DNA of 64,000 nucleotides from Nesterenkonia lacusekhoensis. GTDB taxonomy: Bacteria; Actinomycetota; Actinomycetes; Actinomycetales; Micrococcaceae. Position 1 is the stretch's first letter, and every line of letters starts with the position of its first letter. The notes under the pieces were generated by a model. That model saw only the letters and a program-made list of their open reading frames with translations. It ran no database searches and had not been told where the DNA came from. Made by a program: the position numbers and the translations under genes. Shown one piece after another: positions 43,055 to 52,989 of the stretch. The stretch is taken from positions 2,170,001 through 2,234,000 of the forward strand of contig NZ_JAGINX010000001.1 of the NCBI RefSeq assembly GCF_017876395.1. Reading direction: 5' to 3'.

Positions 43055-43120
43055 ATCACCCCGCCGATCTCCTGCGGGCCGCCCCAGAAGGGCGGGTCCG
43101 CAGGAGATCAGCGGGGTGAT
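43055..43120. terminator. Strong long-stem terminator after fba
   Basis: ATCACCCCGC and GATCTCCTGCGG on the left pair with CCGCAGGAGATC and GCGGGGTGAT on the right (22 pairs, one bulge-sized mismatch), with an inner GCCC/GGGC hairpin. It lies between the fba stop and the next gene. Confidence 0.85.
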
Positions 43121-43147
43121 CCCAAGGGCGCGTGGACGCTCAGCGCA

Positions 43148-44170
<1,023 letters not shown>

Positions 44171-44338
44171 GCTGAACTCCTTCAGGTCTGAATCGATGGC
44201 GGCGACGGCGTCGGTGCCCTCGCCCCCATCCTAACCAGCGGCCCCGAAGGGGTCACCCCGACAGCACCGCGTCCGACAGGTGAGCAGAGTGATCCAGCCC
44301 CTACGGAGCGGCGTCGGGCTCCTGTTAGGTTGGCGGGC

Positions 44339-44752
44339 ATGAAACTCAGCCATCTCCCCGCACGAGTGACCGCCGGCGCCCTGATCCTGAACGCAGGACT
44401 GGACATCAAGAAGCTGCCCGATGAGGCGGCCGCCGGCATGCAGGACATGGGCGCCAACGGCGTTCCCCCGGTGAAGAAGCTCTCCCCCGGCACCTTCCGC
44501 AAGGCACTCTCCCGCAGCGAGGTGGCACTCGGCGCCGCCCTGCTGACCCCGTTCGTGCCCAGCTGGATGGCCGGCGCCGGCCTGGCCGGGTTCTCCGGCG
44601 CCCTGATGGCCATGTACTTCCGCACCCCGGAGATGACCAAGGAGGACGGCATCCGGCCCACAGAGGCAGGCACGCCGATCGCCAAGGACGCCATCATGTT
44701 CGGCACCGGTGTGACACTGATGCTGGATGACCTGATGAGGACCAAGAAGTGA
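44339..44752 (+). CDS. DoxX-like small membrane protein
   Basis: A 137-residue protein with three or four weak hydrophobic segments (VTAGALILNAGLDI, VALGAALLTPFVPSWMAGAGLAGFSGALMAMYF, AIMFGTGVTLMLDDLM). The pattern and size resemble DoxX-family membrane proteins of unknown function. ATG 44339 is preferred over a TTG at 44330. It overlaps the following HAD gene by 4 bp. Confidence 0.65.
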   Translation: MKLSHLPARVTAGALILNAGLDIKKLPDEAAAGMQDMGANGVPPVKKLSPGTFRKALSRSEVALGAALLTPFVPSWMAGAGLAGFSGALMAMYFRTPEMTKEDGIRPTEAGTPIAKDAIMFGTGVTLMLDDLMRTKK

Positions 44753-45567
44753 GCACACCGCCCTTCGGGCTGCTGCTCGACGTCGACGGCCCCATCGCCT
44801 CCCCGGTCTCCCGGACGGTGGCGGTGGGGTCGATCGGCGGGGACCTGGCGGCCATGGCCAACGCCGGGATCCCCGTCATCTTCAACACCGGGCGTTCCGA
44901 TGCGTTCATCGCCGAACAGGTGGTCCCGGTGCTGCGCGCGGCCGGACTGCAGTCCTCGACCCCTGTGCATACCGTGAGCGAGAAGGGCGCCGTCTGGGCC
45001 GAGGTCACCCCGCAGGGCCTGGGCGAGATCTCGGTGGACGAGGAGCTCCGACTGCCTGTTGCCCTCGGCGAGGAGGTCCGGCACCTGGTGGCCGAGCGCT
45101 TCTCGGAGCTGATGTTCTTCGACGAGACCAAGCGTGCGATGGTCTCCGTGGAGCAGCACGTGGAGGTCGCCTCGGAGGACTACCTGGCCGCCCAGAAGGA
45201 GTTCGACGCCGCCATAGGCGCCCTGCTGGAGAAGCGCGGCCTGGATGAGGTGCGGATCGACCCGACGATCATCTCCACGGATGTGGAGCACCAGCGCCTG
45301 GGCAAGGACCTAGGGGCGGCCCGGAGCCTGAGCCTGCTGGCCGAGCAGGGCATCCGCCCGCAGGCCTGGTACACCATGGGCGACTCACGCAGCGACTACA
45401 AGATGGCCGACTGGCTTCACGAGCAGGGTCACACTGTCAGCCATGTGGACGTGCGTCCGGCCGACGGCATCCCGGAGACCGAGTACCCGGTGCTGGTCTC
45501 CGAGTCCGGGGCCATCCATGATGAGGCCGGCGCAGAGTTCCTGAGTCGGTGGGCGGCGTCGCTGTGA
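44749..45567 (+). CDS. HAD-superfamily protein, trehalose-phosphatase/Cof-like
   Basis: A 272-residue protein. Motif I is LLLDVDGPIASPV (first Asp nucleophile), motif II IFNTGRSDAFI, and motif IV MGDSRSDYKMADWLHEQG. A C2-type cap occupies about residues 85-190. The combination fits sugar-phosphate phosphatases of the Cof/SPP type. Start GTG 44749 overlaps the DoxX-like gene stop, so the two are translated together. Confidence 0.78.
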   Translation: MSTPPFGLLLDVDGPIASPVSRTVAVGSIGGDLAAMANAGIPVIFNTGRSDAFIAEQVVPVLRAAGLQSSTPVHTVSEKGAVWAEVTPQGLGEISVDEELRLPVALGEEVRHLVAERFSELMFFDETKRAMVSVEQHVEVASEDYLAAQKEFDAAIGALLEKRGLDEVRIDPTIISTDVEHQRLGKDLGAARSLSLLAEQGIRPQAWYTMGDSRSDYKMADWLHEQGHTVSHVDVRPADGIPETEYPVLVSESGAIHDEAGAEFLSRWAASL

Positions 45568-45611
45568 ACGCCTGACCGATTCCTGCGGGACCGGCCCCGA
45601 CGACGCGATCG

Positions 45612-45926
45612 CTACTGGACGCCGAGCAGCCGCAGGCCTGCTGCGGCCGCGGCACCGACGAGCACCACGACGATGAACGGGGCCCGCAGCAGCAGGGCGA
45701 CGGCGGCGGCCAGCAGCGCGCCGACGCGTGCGTCGAAGGAGAGGCCGTCGTCGCCGGAGAAGGTGTTCATCGCGACCAGCGCGGCCAGCAGCGCGACGGT
45801 GAGCACTCCGGAGATCTGAGTGACCAGCCGGTGCTGCAGCCAGGCGGCGGGCACCAGGTAGCCGATGATCTTGGTGGCGTAGGCGGCGGCGCAGGCCAGC
45901 AGGATCCACATCCACAGACTGCTCAT
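45612..45926 (-). CDS. azlD: AzlD-type branched-chain amino acid exporter subunit
   Basis: A 104-residue membrane protein with three to four helices (WMWILLACAAAYATKIIGYLVP, VLTVALLAALVAMNTF, APFIVVVLVGAAAAAGLRLL). AYATKIIGYLVPAAWL is the family signature. It overlaps azlC by 4 bp and is its partner. Confidence 0.88.
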   Translation of the reverse strand: MSSLWMWILLACAAAYATKIIGYLVPAAWLQHRLVTQISGVLTVALLAALVAMNTFSGDDGLSFDARVGALLAAAVALLLRAPFIVVVLVGAAAAAGLRLLGVQ

Positions 45927-46636
45927 GCGCGGCTCACCGCCTCCTGACGGCGGGCTGAGATCAGGCCCCAGATCACCGCGACGCCGGCGGCGATGAGGAT
46001 CGGGATGCCCGCCGGCACCGCGGGCATGGTCAGCGTGGTCACCAGCGCGGCGAGCACCGCAAGGGCCCACGGCTCCTTGGAGCGCAGACGCGGCCAGAGC
46101 AGGGCGAGGAAGGCGGCGACCACGGCGCCGTCGAGCCCGAGGGCCTCCGGCTCGGCGATGTGGTCTCCGGCCACGGCCCCGATCACTGTGGCGATGTTCC
46201 AACCGATGTAGACGCCCACTCCGGTGATCCAGAAGCCGCGACGCCGCTCGGCCTGGGTCTGTTGAGCGGTGGCCACGGCCATCGACTCATCGATCGTGAC
46301 CTGGGCGGCGCCGTACCGGGCGAGGCCGGTGGGGTTCAGCAGCGCCTTGAGCTGGACCGCGTAGATCGTGTTGCGCACCGACAGCAGCGTGGCCCCGGTG
46401 AACGCGGTGGCCGGAGAGCCGCCGGAGGCCAGCACCCCGATGAGGGCGAACTGCGATCCCCCGGTGAACATCAGCGCGCTCAGCGCCACGGTCTGCCAGA
46501 AGGTCAGCCCTGAGGCCACCGACAGGGCGCCGAAGGAGAGGCCGTAGAGCGCCACGGCGAAGGAGACGGAGAGCCCGGCGCGGGCGGCTGGGGTCAGACG
46601 CAGCAGGCGGCCGTCGTCCTTCGGAGCATCATGCAC
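45923..46636 (-). CDS. azlC: AzlC-type branched-chain amino acid exporter subunit
   Basis: A 237-residue membrane protein. The AzlC blocks are LSVSFAVALYGLSFGALS, FTGGSQFALIGVLASGGSPATAF and LSVRNTIYAVQLKALL, followed by DESMAVATAQQ. AzlCD exports branched-chain amino acids or analogues. A divergent Lrp-type gene 63 bp away is the probable regulator. Confidence 0.9.
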   Translation of the reverse strand: MHDAPKDDGRLLRLTPAARAGLSVSFAVALYGLSFGALSVASGLTFWQTVALSALMFTGGSQFALIGVLASGGSPATAFTGATLLSVRNTIYAVQLKALLNPTGLARYGAAQVTIDESMAVATAQQTQAERRRGFWITGVGVYIGWNIATVIGAVAGDHIAEPEALGLDGAVVAAFLALLWPRLRSKEPWALAVLAALVTTLTMPAVPAGIPILIAAGVAVIWGLISARRQEAVSRA

Positions 46637-46699
46637 AGGGCAATAATAGTCAAAATATCAGGCGCAGAAATTGCCTCCGCGCGATGATATTCTCAGATT
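46637..46699. promoter_or_regulatory. AT-rich azlC-lrp intergenic region with candidate Lrp sites
   Basis: It is a clear AT-rich dip in a GC-rich setting. ATATCA and TGATAT (near 46654 and 46684) and ATAAT/ATTAT further out make a nested dyad that fits an Lrp-type operator overlapping both promoters. Confidence 0.5.
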
Positions 46700-47152
46700 A
46701 TGCGCAATAACCACTCGGTGAATGACTTGGACCGTGCGATCATTGCCGAGCTTCAGCGGGACGCTCGGCTGAGCAACACTGAACTGGCCCGGCGCGTGGG
46801 GCTGACCCCCGCCCCCTGCCTGCGTCGCGTACAGCGCTTGGAGAAGGACGGGGTGATCGAGGGGTACCACGCCGCGCTGAACCCCAAGGCCGCCGGACAG
46901 GGGTTCGAGGTGATCGTGGCGGTGGACATCGCCGTGAACAACACGGCCACTGTGCAGGACTTCGAGGCCGCCGCCGTCGCGGTGCCCGAAGTGACCGAGG
47001 TGCGGCGCATGTTCGGCCAGCCCGACTACTACCTGAGGGTCCAGGTGGCCGACGGTGAGGCCTACGAGGCGCTGAGCATCTCCACGCTCTCTCAGCTGCC
47101 GGCGGTCAGCCGGGTCCTGTCCCACCAGACCATGCGCCGCCTGAAGGGCTGA
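46700..47152 (+). CDS. Lrp/AsnC-family transcriptional regulator
   Basis: A 150-residue protein. The N-terminal helix-turn-helix is LDRAIIAELQRDARLSNTELARRVGLTPAPCLRRVQRLEKDG, followed by the RAM ligand-binding domain (VIVAVDIAVNNTATVQDFEA, VTEVRRMFGQPDYYLRVQVADGEAY). It is divergent from azlCD and most likely controls it in response to an amino acid. Confidence 0.93.
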   Translation: MRNNHSVNDLDRAIIAELQRDARLSNTELARRVGLTPAPCLRRVQRLEKDGVIEGYHAALNPKAAGQGFEVIVAVDIAVNNTATVQDFEAAAVAVPEVTEVRRMFGQPDYYLRVQVADGEAYEALSISTLSQLPAVSRVLSHQTMRRLKG

Positions 47153-47172
47153 GCCTCCACCCCTCCCCTACA

Positions 47173-47254
47173 ACCCTCGTTTTACCAAGCGATTTTCGCT
47201 TTACCCACCCGTATACGCGGGGGTAATCCGAATTCAGGGTGGTAAAACGAGGGT
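47173..47254. repeat. Long palindromic intergenic repeat, family B copy 2
   Basis: ACCCTCGTTTTACCA (47173-47187) is exactly complementary to TGGTAAAACGAGGGT (47240-47254), with an inner TTACCC/GGGTAA pair. It shares the outer arms and the GGGGTAATCCGAAT block with the repeat at 35121. It lies between convergent lrp and putP genes. Confidence 0.87.
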
Positions 47255-47285
47255 CAGAACAGCAGAGGGCCAGGACAGCAGAAGG

Positions 47286-48779
47286 TCAGGACTTGGCCTG
47301 CTCCACGGCCAGGTCGAACTCGCGCTCCAGCTCCGGGTCCTCGCGGAAGGTCAGCAGGCTGACCACGACGGCGACCAGCACGTTGGCCGCGAAGCCGGGG
47401 ATGATCTCGTAGAGCGTCGCCCCGAAGACCTCCGGGCCGAAGGCCGACCACAGGAACACAGTGGCCGCACCGGCCACCATGCCCGCGAGGGCACCCCAGG
47501 CGCTGAGCCGCCGCCAGAACAGGGAGAGCAGGATGGCCGGCCCGAAGGAGGCCCCGAAGCCCGCCCAGGCGAAGGCCACCAGCTCCAGGATCGTTCCACC
47601 GGGGTTCAGCGCGAGCAGCACGCCCACCACGGCCACCAGCAGCACGCAGACCCGGCCCATCAGCAGCAGGCGCCGCGGGGAGGTTCTGCGCCCGAGCACC
47701 TGGTAGATGTCCTCCACGAAGGCCGAGGAGCTCACGATCAGCTGGCTGGAGACCGTGCTCATGATCGAGGCCAGCACGGCGGCGAAGACCAGGCCTACGA
47801 CCAGCGGGTGCAGCAGGATCTGAGACAGCGCGAGGACCACATGTTCCGGGTTCTCCAGGCTGTGCTCGGTGTCGTTGAAGTAGGCCACACCCACCAGCCC
47901 GGCCACCACTGCTCCCAGCAGGGACAGCGCCATCCAGCCGATGCCGATCCGCCGGGCCGCCTTGGCCTCAGAGGGCCTGCGCAGCGCCATGAAGCGCACG
48001 ATCACGTGGGGCTGGCCGAAGTAGCCCAGGCCCCAGGCCAGCGCGGAGACGACGCCGACCACAGTGGCCGCCGTCAGTGCCTCCCCGCCGATCAGCGAGA
48101 GCCGTGAGGGATCCACGTCCTCGATCACGGCCACAGCCTCGCCCACCCCGCCCAGGGAGAACAGGGCGATCACCGGCACGATGAGCAGGGCGAAGAGCAT
48201 CATCGCACCCTGAACCACATCGGTCAGCGAGGCGCCCAGGAATCCGCCCAGCAGCGTGTAGAGCAGCGTGACGCCGGCGACGACGAACATGCCGGTCAGG
48301 TACGGGGTGTCGAAGGCCAGGCGGAAGAACTCGCCGCCGGCGACCATCATGGAGGCCACGTAGAAGGTGAAGAACACCAGCACGATCACCCCGGAGACGA
48401 TGCGCAGCAGGCGGCTGCGGTCATGCAGCCGATTCTCGAAGAAGCTGGGGATGGTGATCGAGTTCTTCGCCACCTCGGTGTAGGAGCGCAGCCGCGGTGC
48501 CACGATCCGCCAGTTCAGATAGGCGCCCAGGGTCAGTCCGACGGCGATCCACGCCTCGATCAGGCCGGTCAGGTAGATAGCACCGGGCAGGCCCATCATG
48601 AGCCAGCCGGACATGTCCGAGGCGCCTGCGCTCAGCGCTGCCGCCCAGGAGGGCAGCCTGCGCCCGGCCAACAGATAGCCCTCATGGTCGTCGGTGCGCC
48701 GATAGGCGTAGATCCCGATGGCGATCATCACCGCGAAGTAGAGGATCAGCGCGACGACGAGGTAGGCCTGGTCAGACAA
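47286..48779 (-). CDS. putP: Sodium/proline symporter
   Basis: A 497-residue SSS-family transporter with about 13 helices. GASDMSGWLMMGLPGAIYLTGL, YFGQPHVIVRFMALR and QLIVSSSAFVEDIYQVLGR are PutP signatures, including the Na+-binding Ser region. It imports proline with sodium, for nutrition or as an osmoprotectant. The start is a TTG at 48779 preceded by AGGAG; no ATG is available at the right place. Confidence 0.92.
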   Translation of the reverse strand: MSDQAYLVVALILYFAVMIAIGIYAYRRTDDHEGYLLAGRRLPSWAAALSAGASDMSGWLMMGLPGAIYLTGLIEAWIAVGLTLGAYLNWRIVAPRLRSYTEVAKNSITIPSFFENRLHDRSRLLRIVSGVIVLVFFTFYVASMMVAGGEFFRLAFDTPYLTGMFVVAGVTLLYTLLGGFLGASLTDVVQGAMMLFALLIVPVIALFSLGGVGEAVAVIEDVDPSRLSLIGGEALTAATVVGVVSALAWGLGYFGQPHVIVRFMALRRPSEAKAARRIGIGWMALSLLGAVVAGLVGVAYFNDTEHSLENPEHVVLALSQILLHPLVVGLVFAAVLASIMSTVSSQLIVSSSAFVEDIYQVLGRRTSPRRLLLMGRVCVLLVAVVGVLLALNPGGTILELVAFAWAGFGASFGPAILLSLFWRRLSAWGALAGMVAGAATVFLWSAFGPEVFGATLYEIIPGFAANVLVAVVVSLLTFREDPELEREFDLAVEQAKS

Positions 48780-48847
48780 ACGAACTCCTGGGACTGGCGG
48801 ACAGTGAGCGGCACCACGTTACTCGAGAAACTCTGATTCCACTCAAC

Positions 48848-49465
48848 TCACCCGAAGCGGTGCTGGCGCACCCAGGCATGCATGGCGACGCCGGCCGCCA
48901 CCCCCGCGTTGATCGAACGCGTGGAGCCGAACTGAGCGATGGAGAGCGTGTCCCGCGAGGCCTGCCGGATCTCCTCGCTGAGTCCCGGTCCCTCCTGCCC
49001 GAAGACCAGCACGCAGCGTTTCGGCAGATCATAGGTCTCCAGCGGCACAGATTCGGGGAAGAGATCGACGCCGATCACCGGCAGCCCCTCCTGCTGCGCC
49101 CACTCGACGAAGTCCTCCACACTCGGGTGGTGCCTCACATGCTGGTAGCGGTCGGTGACCATCGCCCCGCGCCGGTTCCAGCGCCTCTTGCCGATGATGT
49201 GCACCTCGGCGGCCAGAAAGGCGTTGGCGGTGCGGACCACCGTGCCGATGTTGAAGTCGTGCTGCCAGTTCTCGATGGCCACGTGGAAGCCGTGCCGGCG
49301 TCGGTCCAGGTCAGCGACGATCGCCTCGCGGCTCCAGTACCGGTATTCGTCCACCACGTTGCGGCGGTCCCCGTCGCGCAGCAGCTCCGGATCCCAGTGC
49401 TCACCCTCCGGCCACGGGCCCTCCCGCGGCCCGACGCCGACCTCTCGCTGTTCTTCATCTGTCAC
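48848..49465 (-). CDS. SpoU/TrmH-family RNA 2'-O-methyltransferase
   Basis: A 205-residue SPOUT methyltransferase: NWQHDFNIGTVVRTANAFLA (motif 1 with catalytic Arg), VLVFGQEGPGLSEE (motif 2) and LSIAQFGSTRSINAGVAAGVAMHAW (motif 3). The knot that binds SAM is complete. The target (tRNA or rRNA ribose) is not determined. Start GTG 49465. Confidence 0.9.
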   Translation of the reverse strand: MTDEEQREVGVGPREGPWPEGEHWDPELLRDGDRRNVVDEYRYWSREAIVADLDRRRHGFHVAIENWQHDFNIGTVVRTANAFLAAEVHIIGKRRWNRRGAMVTDRYQHVRHHPSVEDFVEWAQQEGLPVIGVDLFPESVPLETYDLPKRCVLVFGQEGPGLSEEIRQASRDTLSIAQFGSTRSINAGVAAGVAMHAWVRQHRFG

Positions 49466-49496
49466 ACCGTCGAGCGTATCTGAGTAGGCTCAGAGC

Positions 49497-50675
49497 ATGA
49501 GCCAGCTCCCCAATCCCCTGGAACAGCTCTCCCTCGATCAGCTCCGGCAGCGCCGCTCGGCGAAGTGGCGGGCCTTCGGCGATGACGTCCTGCCGCTGTG
49601 GGTGGCCGAGCAGGACGTGCCTCTGGCTGAGCCGGTGGCCCAGGCCCTGCACCGGGCGGTGGAGCTGGGCGACACCGGCTATCCCTTCTCCGGCGAGTTC
49701 GCGGAGTCGCTCTCCGAGTTCGCCTCCGCCCGCTGGGGCTGGAAGCCTGCGCTGACACAGATCCGCCCGGTGCGGGACGTGATGACCGGCGTCGTGGAGG
49801 CGCTGAAGCTGGTCACGGATCTGGCCGACACCGTGATCGTGAACTCCCCGGTCTATCCCCCGTTCTTCAACTATCCGCGCAGCGCCGGGATGCGGGTGGT
49901 CGAAGCTCCGCTGGGGGCCGACGGTCGGCTGGACCTTCAGATGTTGGAGGAATCGTTCAACCTGCGCACCCTGGGCGGCAGCGCGGCGTTTCTGCTGTGC
50001 AATCCGCATAACCCCACCGGTGCGGTGCATTCCCGGGAGGAGCTGGAGCAGGTCGCCCAGCTGGCCGAGAAGTACGGCATCCGGGTGGTCGCCGATGAGA
50101 TCCACGCACCCCTGACCTACGACGCCGAGTTCGTCCCGTACCTGTCGGTGGATCCGCGCGGCTTCTCCGTGATGGCGGCGTCGAAGGCGTGGAACCTGGC
50201 GGGCACCAAGGCAGGTCTGCTGGTCGCCGGAGAGGAGGCCGTCGCCGAGCTGAGCGAACTGCCCCGGGAGGCGGCCCACGGCGCCAGCCACTTCGGGGTC
50301 ATCGCCCAGACAGCGGCCTACCGCGAGGGTGGAGACTGGCTGGAGGCGCTGCTGGCGGGGCTGGACTCCAACCGGAGGCTGCTGGGCGAACTGCTCAGCG
50401 ACCATCTTCCGGATCTGACCTGGACCGCCCCGCAGGGGACCTATCTGGCCTGGTTGGACTTCAGCGCCTACGGCTTTGAAGACGACGTGGCCGAAGGCGG
50501 CGAGGAGACCCCCATCAAGGGACCGGCCAAGTTCCTGCTGCAGCAGGCGAAGGTCGCGCTGACGGCGGGACATCCCTTCGGCACGGGCGGCGAGCGCCAT
50601 GCGCGGCTGAACTTCGCCGCCTCCCAGCAGACCATCACCGAGGCTGTGGAACGGATGGGCGCAGCGCTGCGCTGA
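49497..50675 (+). CDS. MalY/PatB-type aminotransferase-fold C-S lyase
   Basis: A 392-residue PLP enzyme. It has the PatB N-terminus (RQRRSAKWRAFGDDVLPLWVAEQDVPLAEPV), GYPFSGEFAESLSEFASARWGW, LCNPHNPTGAVHSREEL, and PLP lysine K230 (ASKAWNLAGTKAGLL). PatB/MalY proteins cleave cystathionine and related C-S bonds, giving homocysteine, pyruvate and ammonia, or act on other cysteine conjugates. It fits the sulfur theme of the window but has no SAM riboswitch and stands at the head of a two-gene unit. Confidence 0.87.
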   Translation: MSQLPNPLEQLSLDQLRQRRSAKWRAFGDDVLPLWVAEQDVPLAEPVAQALHRAVELGDTGYPFSGEFAESLSEFASARWGWKPALTQIRPVRDVMTGVVEALKLVTDLADTVIVNSPVYPPFFNYPRSAGMRVVEAPLGADGRLDLQMLEESFNLRTLGGSAAFLLCNPHNPTGAVHSREELEQVAQLAEKYGIRVVADEIHAPLTYDAEFVPYLSVDPRGFSVMAASKAWNLAGTKAGLLVAGEEAVAELSELPREAAHGASHFGVIAQTAAYREGGDWLEALLAGLDSNRRLLGELLSDHLPDLTWTAPQGTYLAWLDFSAYGFEDDVAEGGEETPIKGPAKFLLQQAKVALTAGHPFGTGGERHARLNFAASQQTITEAVERMGAALR

Positions 50676-50681
50676 AGAACC

Positions 50682-51326
50682 ATGTTCGCAGGATGGAGCC
50701 GCCGACGCCGGCAGAACAAGGTCAAGCCCGGCGACGGGCATCATCTCAAGGCCTTCCGCTGGTGGCATCTGGCCCACCGGTCACTGTTCCACCTGCGGAT
50801 GGAGGGAAGCACTCGGGTCTACGCGGTCAGCCTGGACCACTTCGACCTCGACGAGAAGGCCCACCTGTACCTGGACGGGCGGCATGAGGCGGAGTCCACC
50901 CTGCCGGCCGCCTTCCCCGTGCCGGGCGGGCATATCGAGGTGGCGGCCTCGACCTTCGGGGTCAGGCGGATGCACTATGTGCCCCAGGAGGGCGGGCCGG
51001 AGCGGCAGCTGACCCCGGATGCGGACTCCAACGAGGGCTACCGGGCCCGCTTCGCGGCCCGGCATCCGCTGGCCAGCCGCATGATCGGCGTCGTGTCCCT
51101 GGTGGTTCTGGTGGTCGCGCTGGTGCTGGGCATCCCCCAGCTGCTCGAAGAGATCACCAGCATCGAGGCGGTGGCCGATGTGGTGGGGACCTTCAGCTCA
51201 CCGCTGCATCTGCCGGTCTGGGCGAACACCGCGCTGGTCGTCGCCGCTGCTCTGGCCAGCTTTGAGCGGGCGCTGCGGCTGCGGCACAACTGGCTGCTGG
51301 ACGGCGACGCCGACCTAGACCTCTGA
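50682..51326 (+). CDS. Uncharacterised membrane protein, 214 aa
   Basis: A basic N-terminus (WSRRRRQNKVKPGDGHHLKAFRWWH) and a beta-rich soluble part precede two hydrophobic helices at about residues 134-152 (MIGVVSLVVLVVALVLGIP) and 182-197 (WANTALVVAAALASFE). It starts 6 bp after the PatB-type gene and is likely co-expressed. Not recognised. Confidence 0.7.
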   Translation: MFAGWSRRRRQNKVKPGDGHHLKAFRWWHLAHRSLFHLRMEGSTRVYAVSLDHFDLDEKAHLYLDGRHEAESTLPAAFPVPGGHIEVAASTFGVRRMHYVPQEGGPERQLTPDADSNEGYRARFAARHPLASRMIGVVSLVVLVVALVLGIPQLLEEITSIEAVADVVGTFSSPLHLPVWANTALVVAAALASFERALRLRHNWLLDGDADLDL

Positions 51327-51379
51327 AGCAGCCCTGGACCTCTGAAGCAGACCTGGATCCCTGAAGGGGCCTGCCCGCC

Positions 51380-51718
51380 TCAGAGCTGCGCGCTGATCTG
51401 GTCCGCGTAGCTGCTCACCCGGGCATAGACCCCGGGGTACCCGGCCTGCGCACAACCGTTGCCGAAGGAGACGACGCCGACCAGCTGATCGCCGACCACG
51501 AGCGGACCGCCCGAATCGCCCTGGCAGGCGTCCTGGCCCGCGGCCGGGAAGGCTGGATCATCAGCCAGCTCGATCGTCGGAGCATCGACGGCACGGTCCA
51601 GAGTGACCACGGCGATGTCATGGTCATGGGCCGTGTCGGAGTACTCGGGGTGGACCCAGACATCCTCGACGCCGGCCTGCTCCCCGCCCCTCGGCGGCAC
51701 CCCGCGGAAGTGGATTTC
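51380..51718 (-). pseudogene. Trypsin-like serine protease remnant with internal deletion
   Basis: The frame encodes [28 protein letters not shown] (catalytic Asp region) and [41 protein letters not shown] (catalytic Ser and substrate pocket). The signal peptide and the catalytic His segment are missing, and only about 15 residues separate the Asp and Ser blocks where about 80 are normal. The 5' side ends at a tandem repeat of a 16-bp unit (about 51719-51758) next to the MFS gene. Confidence 0.78.
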
Positions 51719-51758
51719 TGCTGGGCTGTATCTCTGCTGGGCTGTATCTCTGCTGGGC

Positions 51759-52907
51759 TCAGGCTTCGCGGCCTCGAGTGACCAGGGGCATCGCTGCAGC
51801 GATGATGATCGCCGCCACCGCCATCGCGGCGAAGGCCCCGCTGTAGCCCGCGGCCCCGATGACAGCGCCCAGTGCCACTGCCCCGACGCCGAACCCTCCG
51901 TCATAGGCCACGTTCCAGACCGTGCTGGCCGCACCGGACTTGCCGGGACCGAACCGTTCCACGGTCACCACGAAGGAGTCGTTCTGCGCAGCCCCGAACC
52001 CTGCTCCCACCAGTGCCGAACCGAGCAGCAGAAGCGGCAGCGGACCCTGCAGGGAGAGGGCCAGCAGCCCCAGCCCAGCACCGGCGAGCAGAGTGGAGAG
52101 CACCACCAGCCGCCCGGCTCCTGAACGGCCGATGACTCCGGCGCCGAGGCGGCCCAGGATCAGTGCGATCGAGGCGACCAGCAGAGCCGTGGCGGCCTGG
52201 CCGGCGTCGGGACCCGCCAACGGCAGGAACGTGGTCAGCGCGCCGAAGGCGGCCGCGGTGAGGAGGAAGAGGAGCAGCGGAGGCAGGACCTTCCCCATGC
52301 CGGCCAGCGAGCTGAGTGAGAACTCGGTGCGCACTGCCGGCAGCAGCGCACTGAGCCCGGCCGCTGCCAGCGAGGCGATGCCCGCACCCCAGAAGACCAC
52401 CTCGAAGCTGACCGTCTGAGCCACCCAGACACCACCGGAGAGGGCCCCGAGGTTGGGCAGAGCGGCCGCGGCCCCGTAGAGCGCGGCCACAGTGGAGAGC
52501 TTGCCCATGCCGGCCAGCTCGGCCAGCAGAGCAGCGCCGGCCACGACCATCATGGCGAACCCGATGCCGCGCACTGCGGTGATCAGCAGGATCCAGAGCA
52601 GGCCGTCGGAGAGGACGTAGAGCGGCGTCGGGGCTCCCAGGAGCACGGCGCCGAGGATGATCATCCCGCGCAGGCTCATCAGGCGGAACAGCCAGGGTGA
52701 GGCCATCTGCGCAGCCACGGTGGCACCCATCATCACCCCGGTGGTGGCTCCCACGGCCACGCTGGCAGCCCCACCGGCCGAGGCCCACAGCGGCACCACG
52801 GAGAGCAGCCCGGCGTAGTTGCCGAAGGCCAGGGCAGTGACCAGCAGCAACAGGGCCAGCCCACGGACGTCAGGGCTCTGCCACGGCTGCTCCTGGGGCT
52901 CACTCAC
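51759..52907 (-). CDS. Major facilitator superfamily transporter
   Basis: A 382-residue protein with 12 predicted helices in two halves. The first helices read [19 protein letters not shown] and [42 protein letters not shown] segment between helices 8 and 9 matches the loop motif of this family. It is probably a drug or metabolite efflux pump. It is not obviously linked to its neighbours. Confidence 0.83.
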   Translation of the reverse strand: MSEPQEQPWQSPDVRGLALLLLVTALAFGNYAGLLSVVPLWASAGGAASVAVGATTGVMMGATVAAQMASPWLFRLMSLRGMIILGAVLLGAPTPLYVLSDGLLWILLITAVRGIGFAMMVVAGAALLAELAGMGKLSTVAALYGAAAALPNLGALSGGVWVAQTVSFEVVFWGAGIASLAAAGLSALLPAVRTEFSLSSLAGMGKVLPPLLLFLLTAAAFGALTTFLPLAGPDAGQAATALLVASIALILGRLGAGVIGRSGAGRLVVLSTLLAGAGLGLLALSLQGPLPLLLLGSALVGAGFGAAQNDSFVVTVERFGPGKSGAASTVWNVAYDGGFGVGAVALGAVIGAAGYSGAFAAMAVAAIIIAAAMPLVTRGREA

Positions 52908-52989
52908 CGACGATCACGCACCTATCGTAAGGGGACGCCGCCTCGCCACCTTCATTTCCAGGAAACTTCTGCGTGATTAGACTCGGGGC

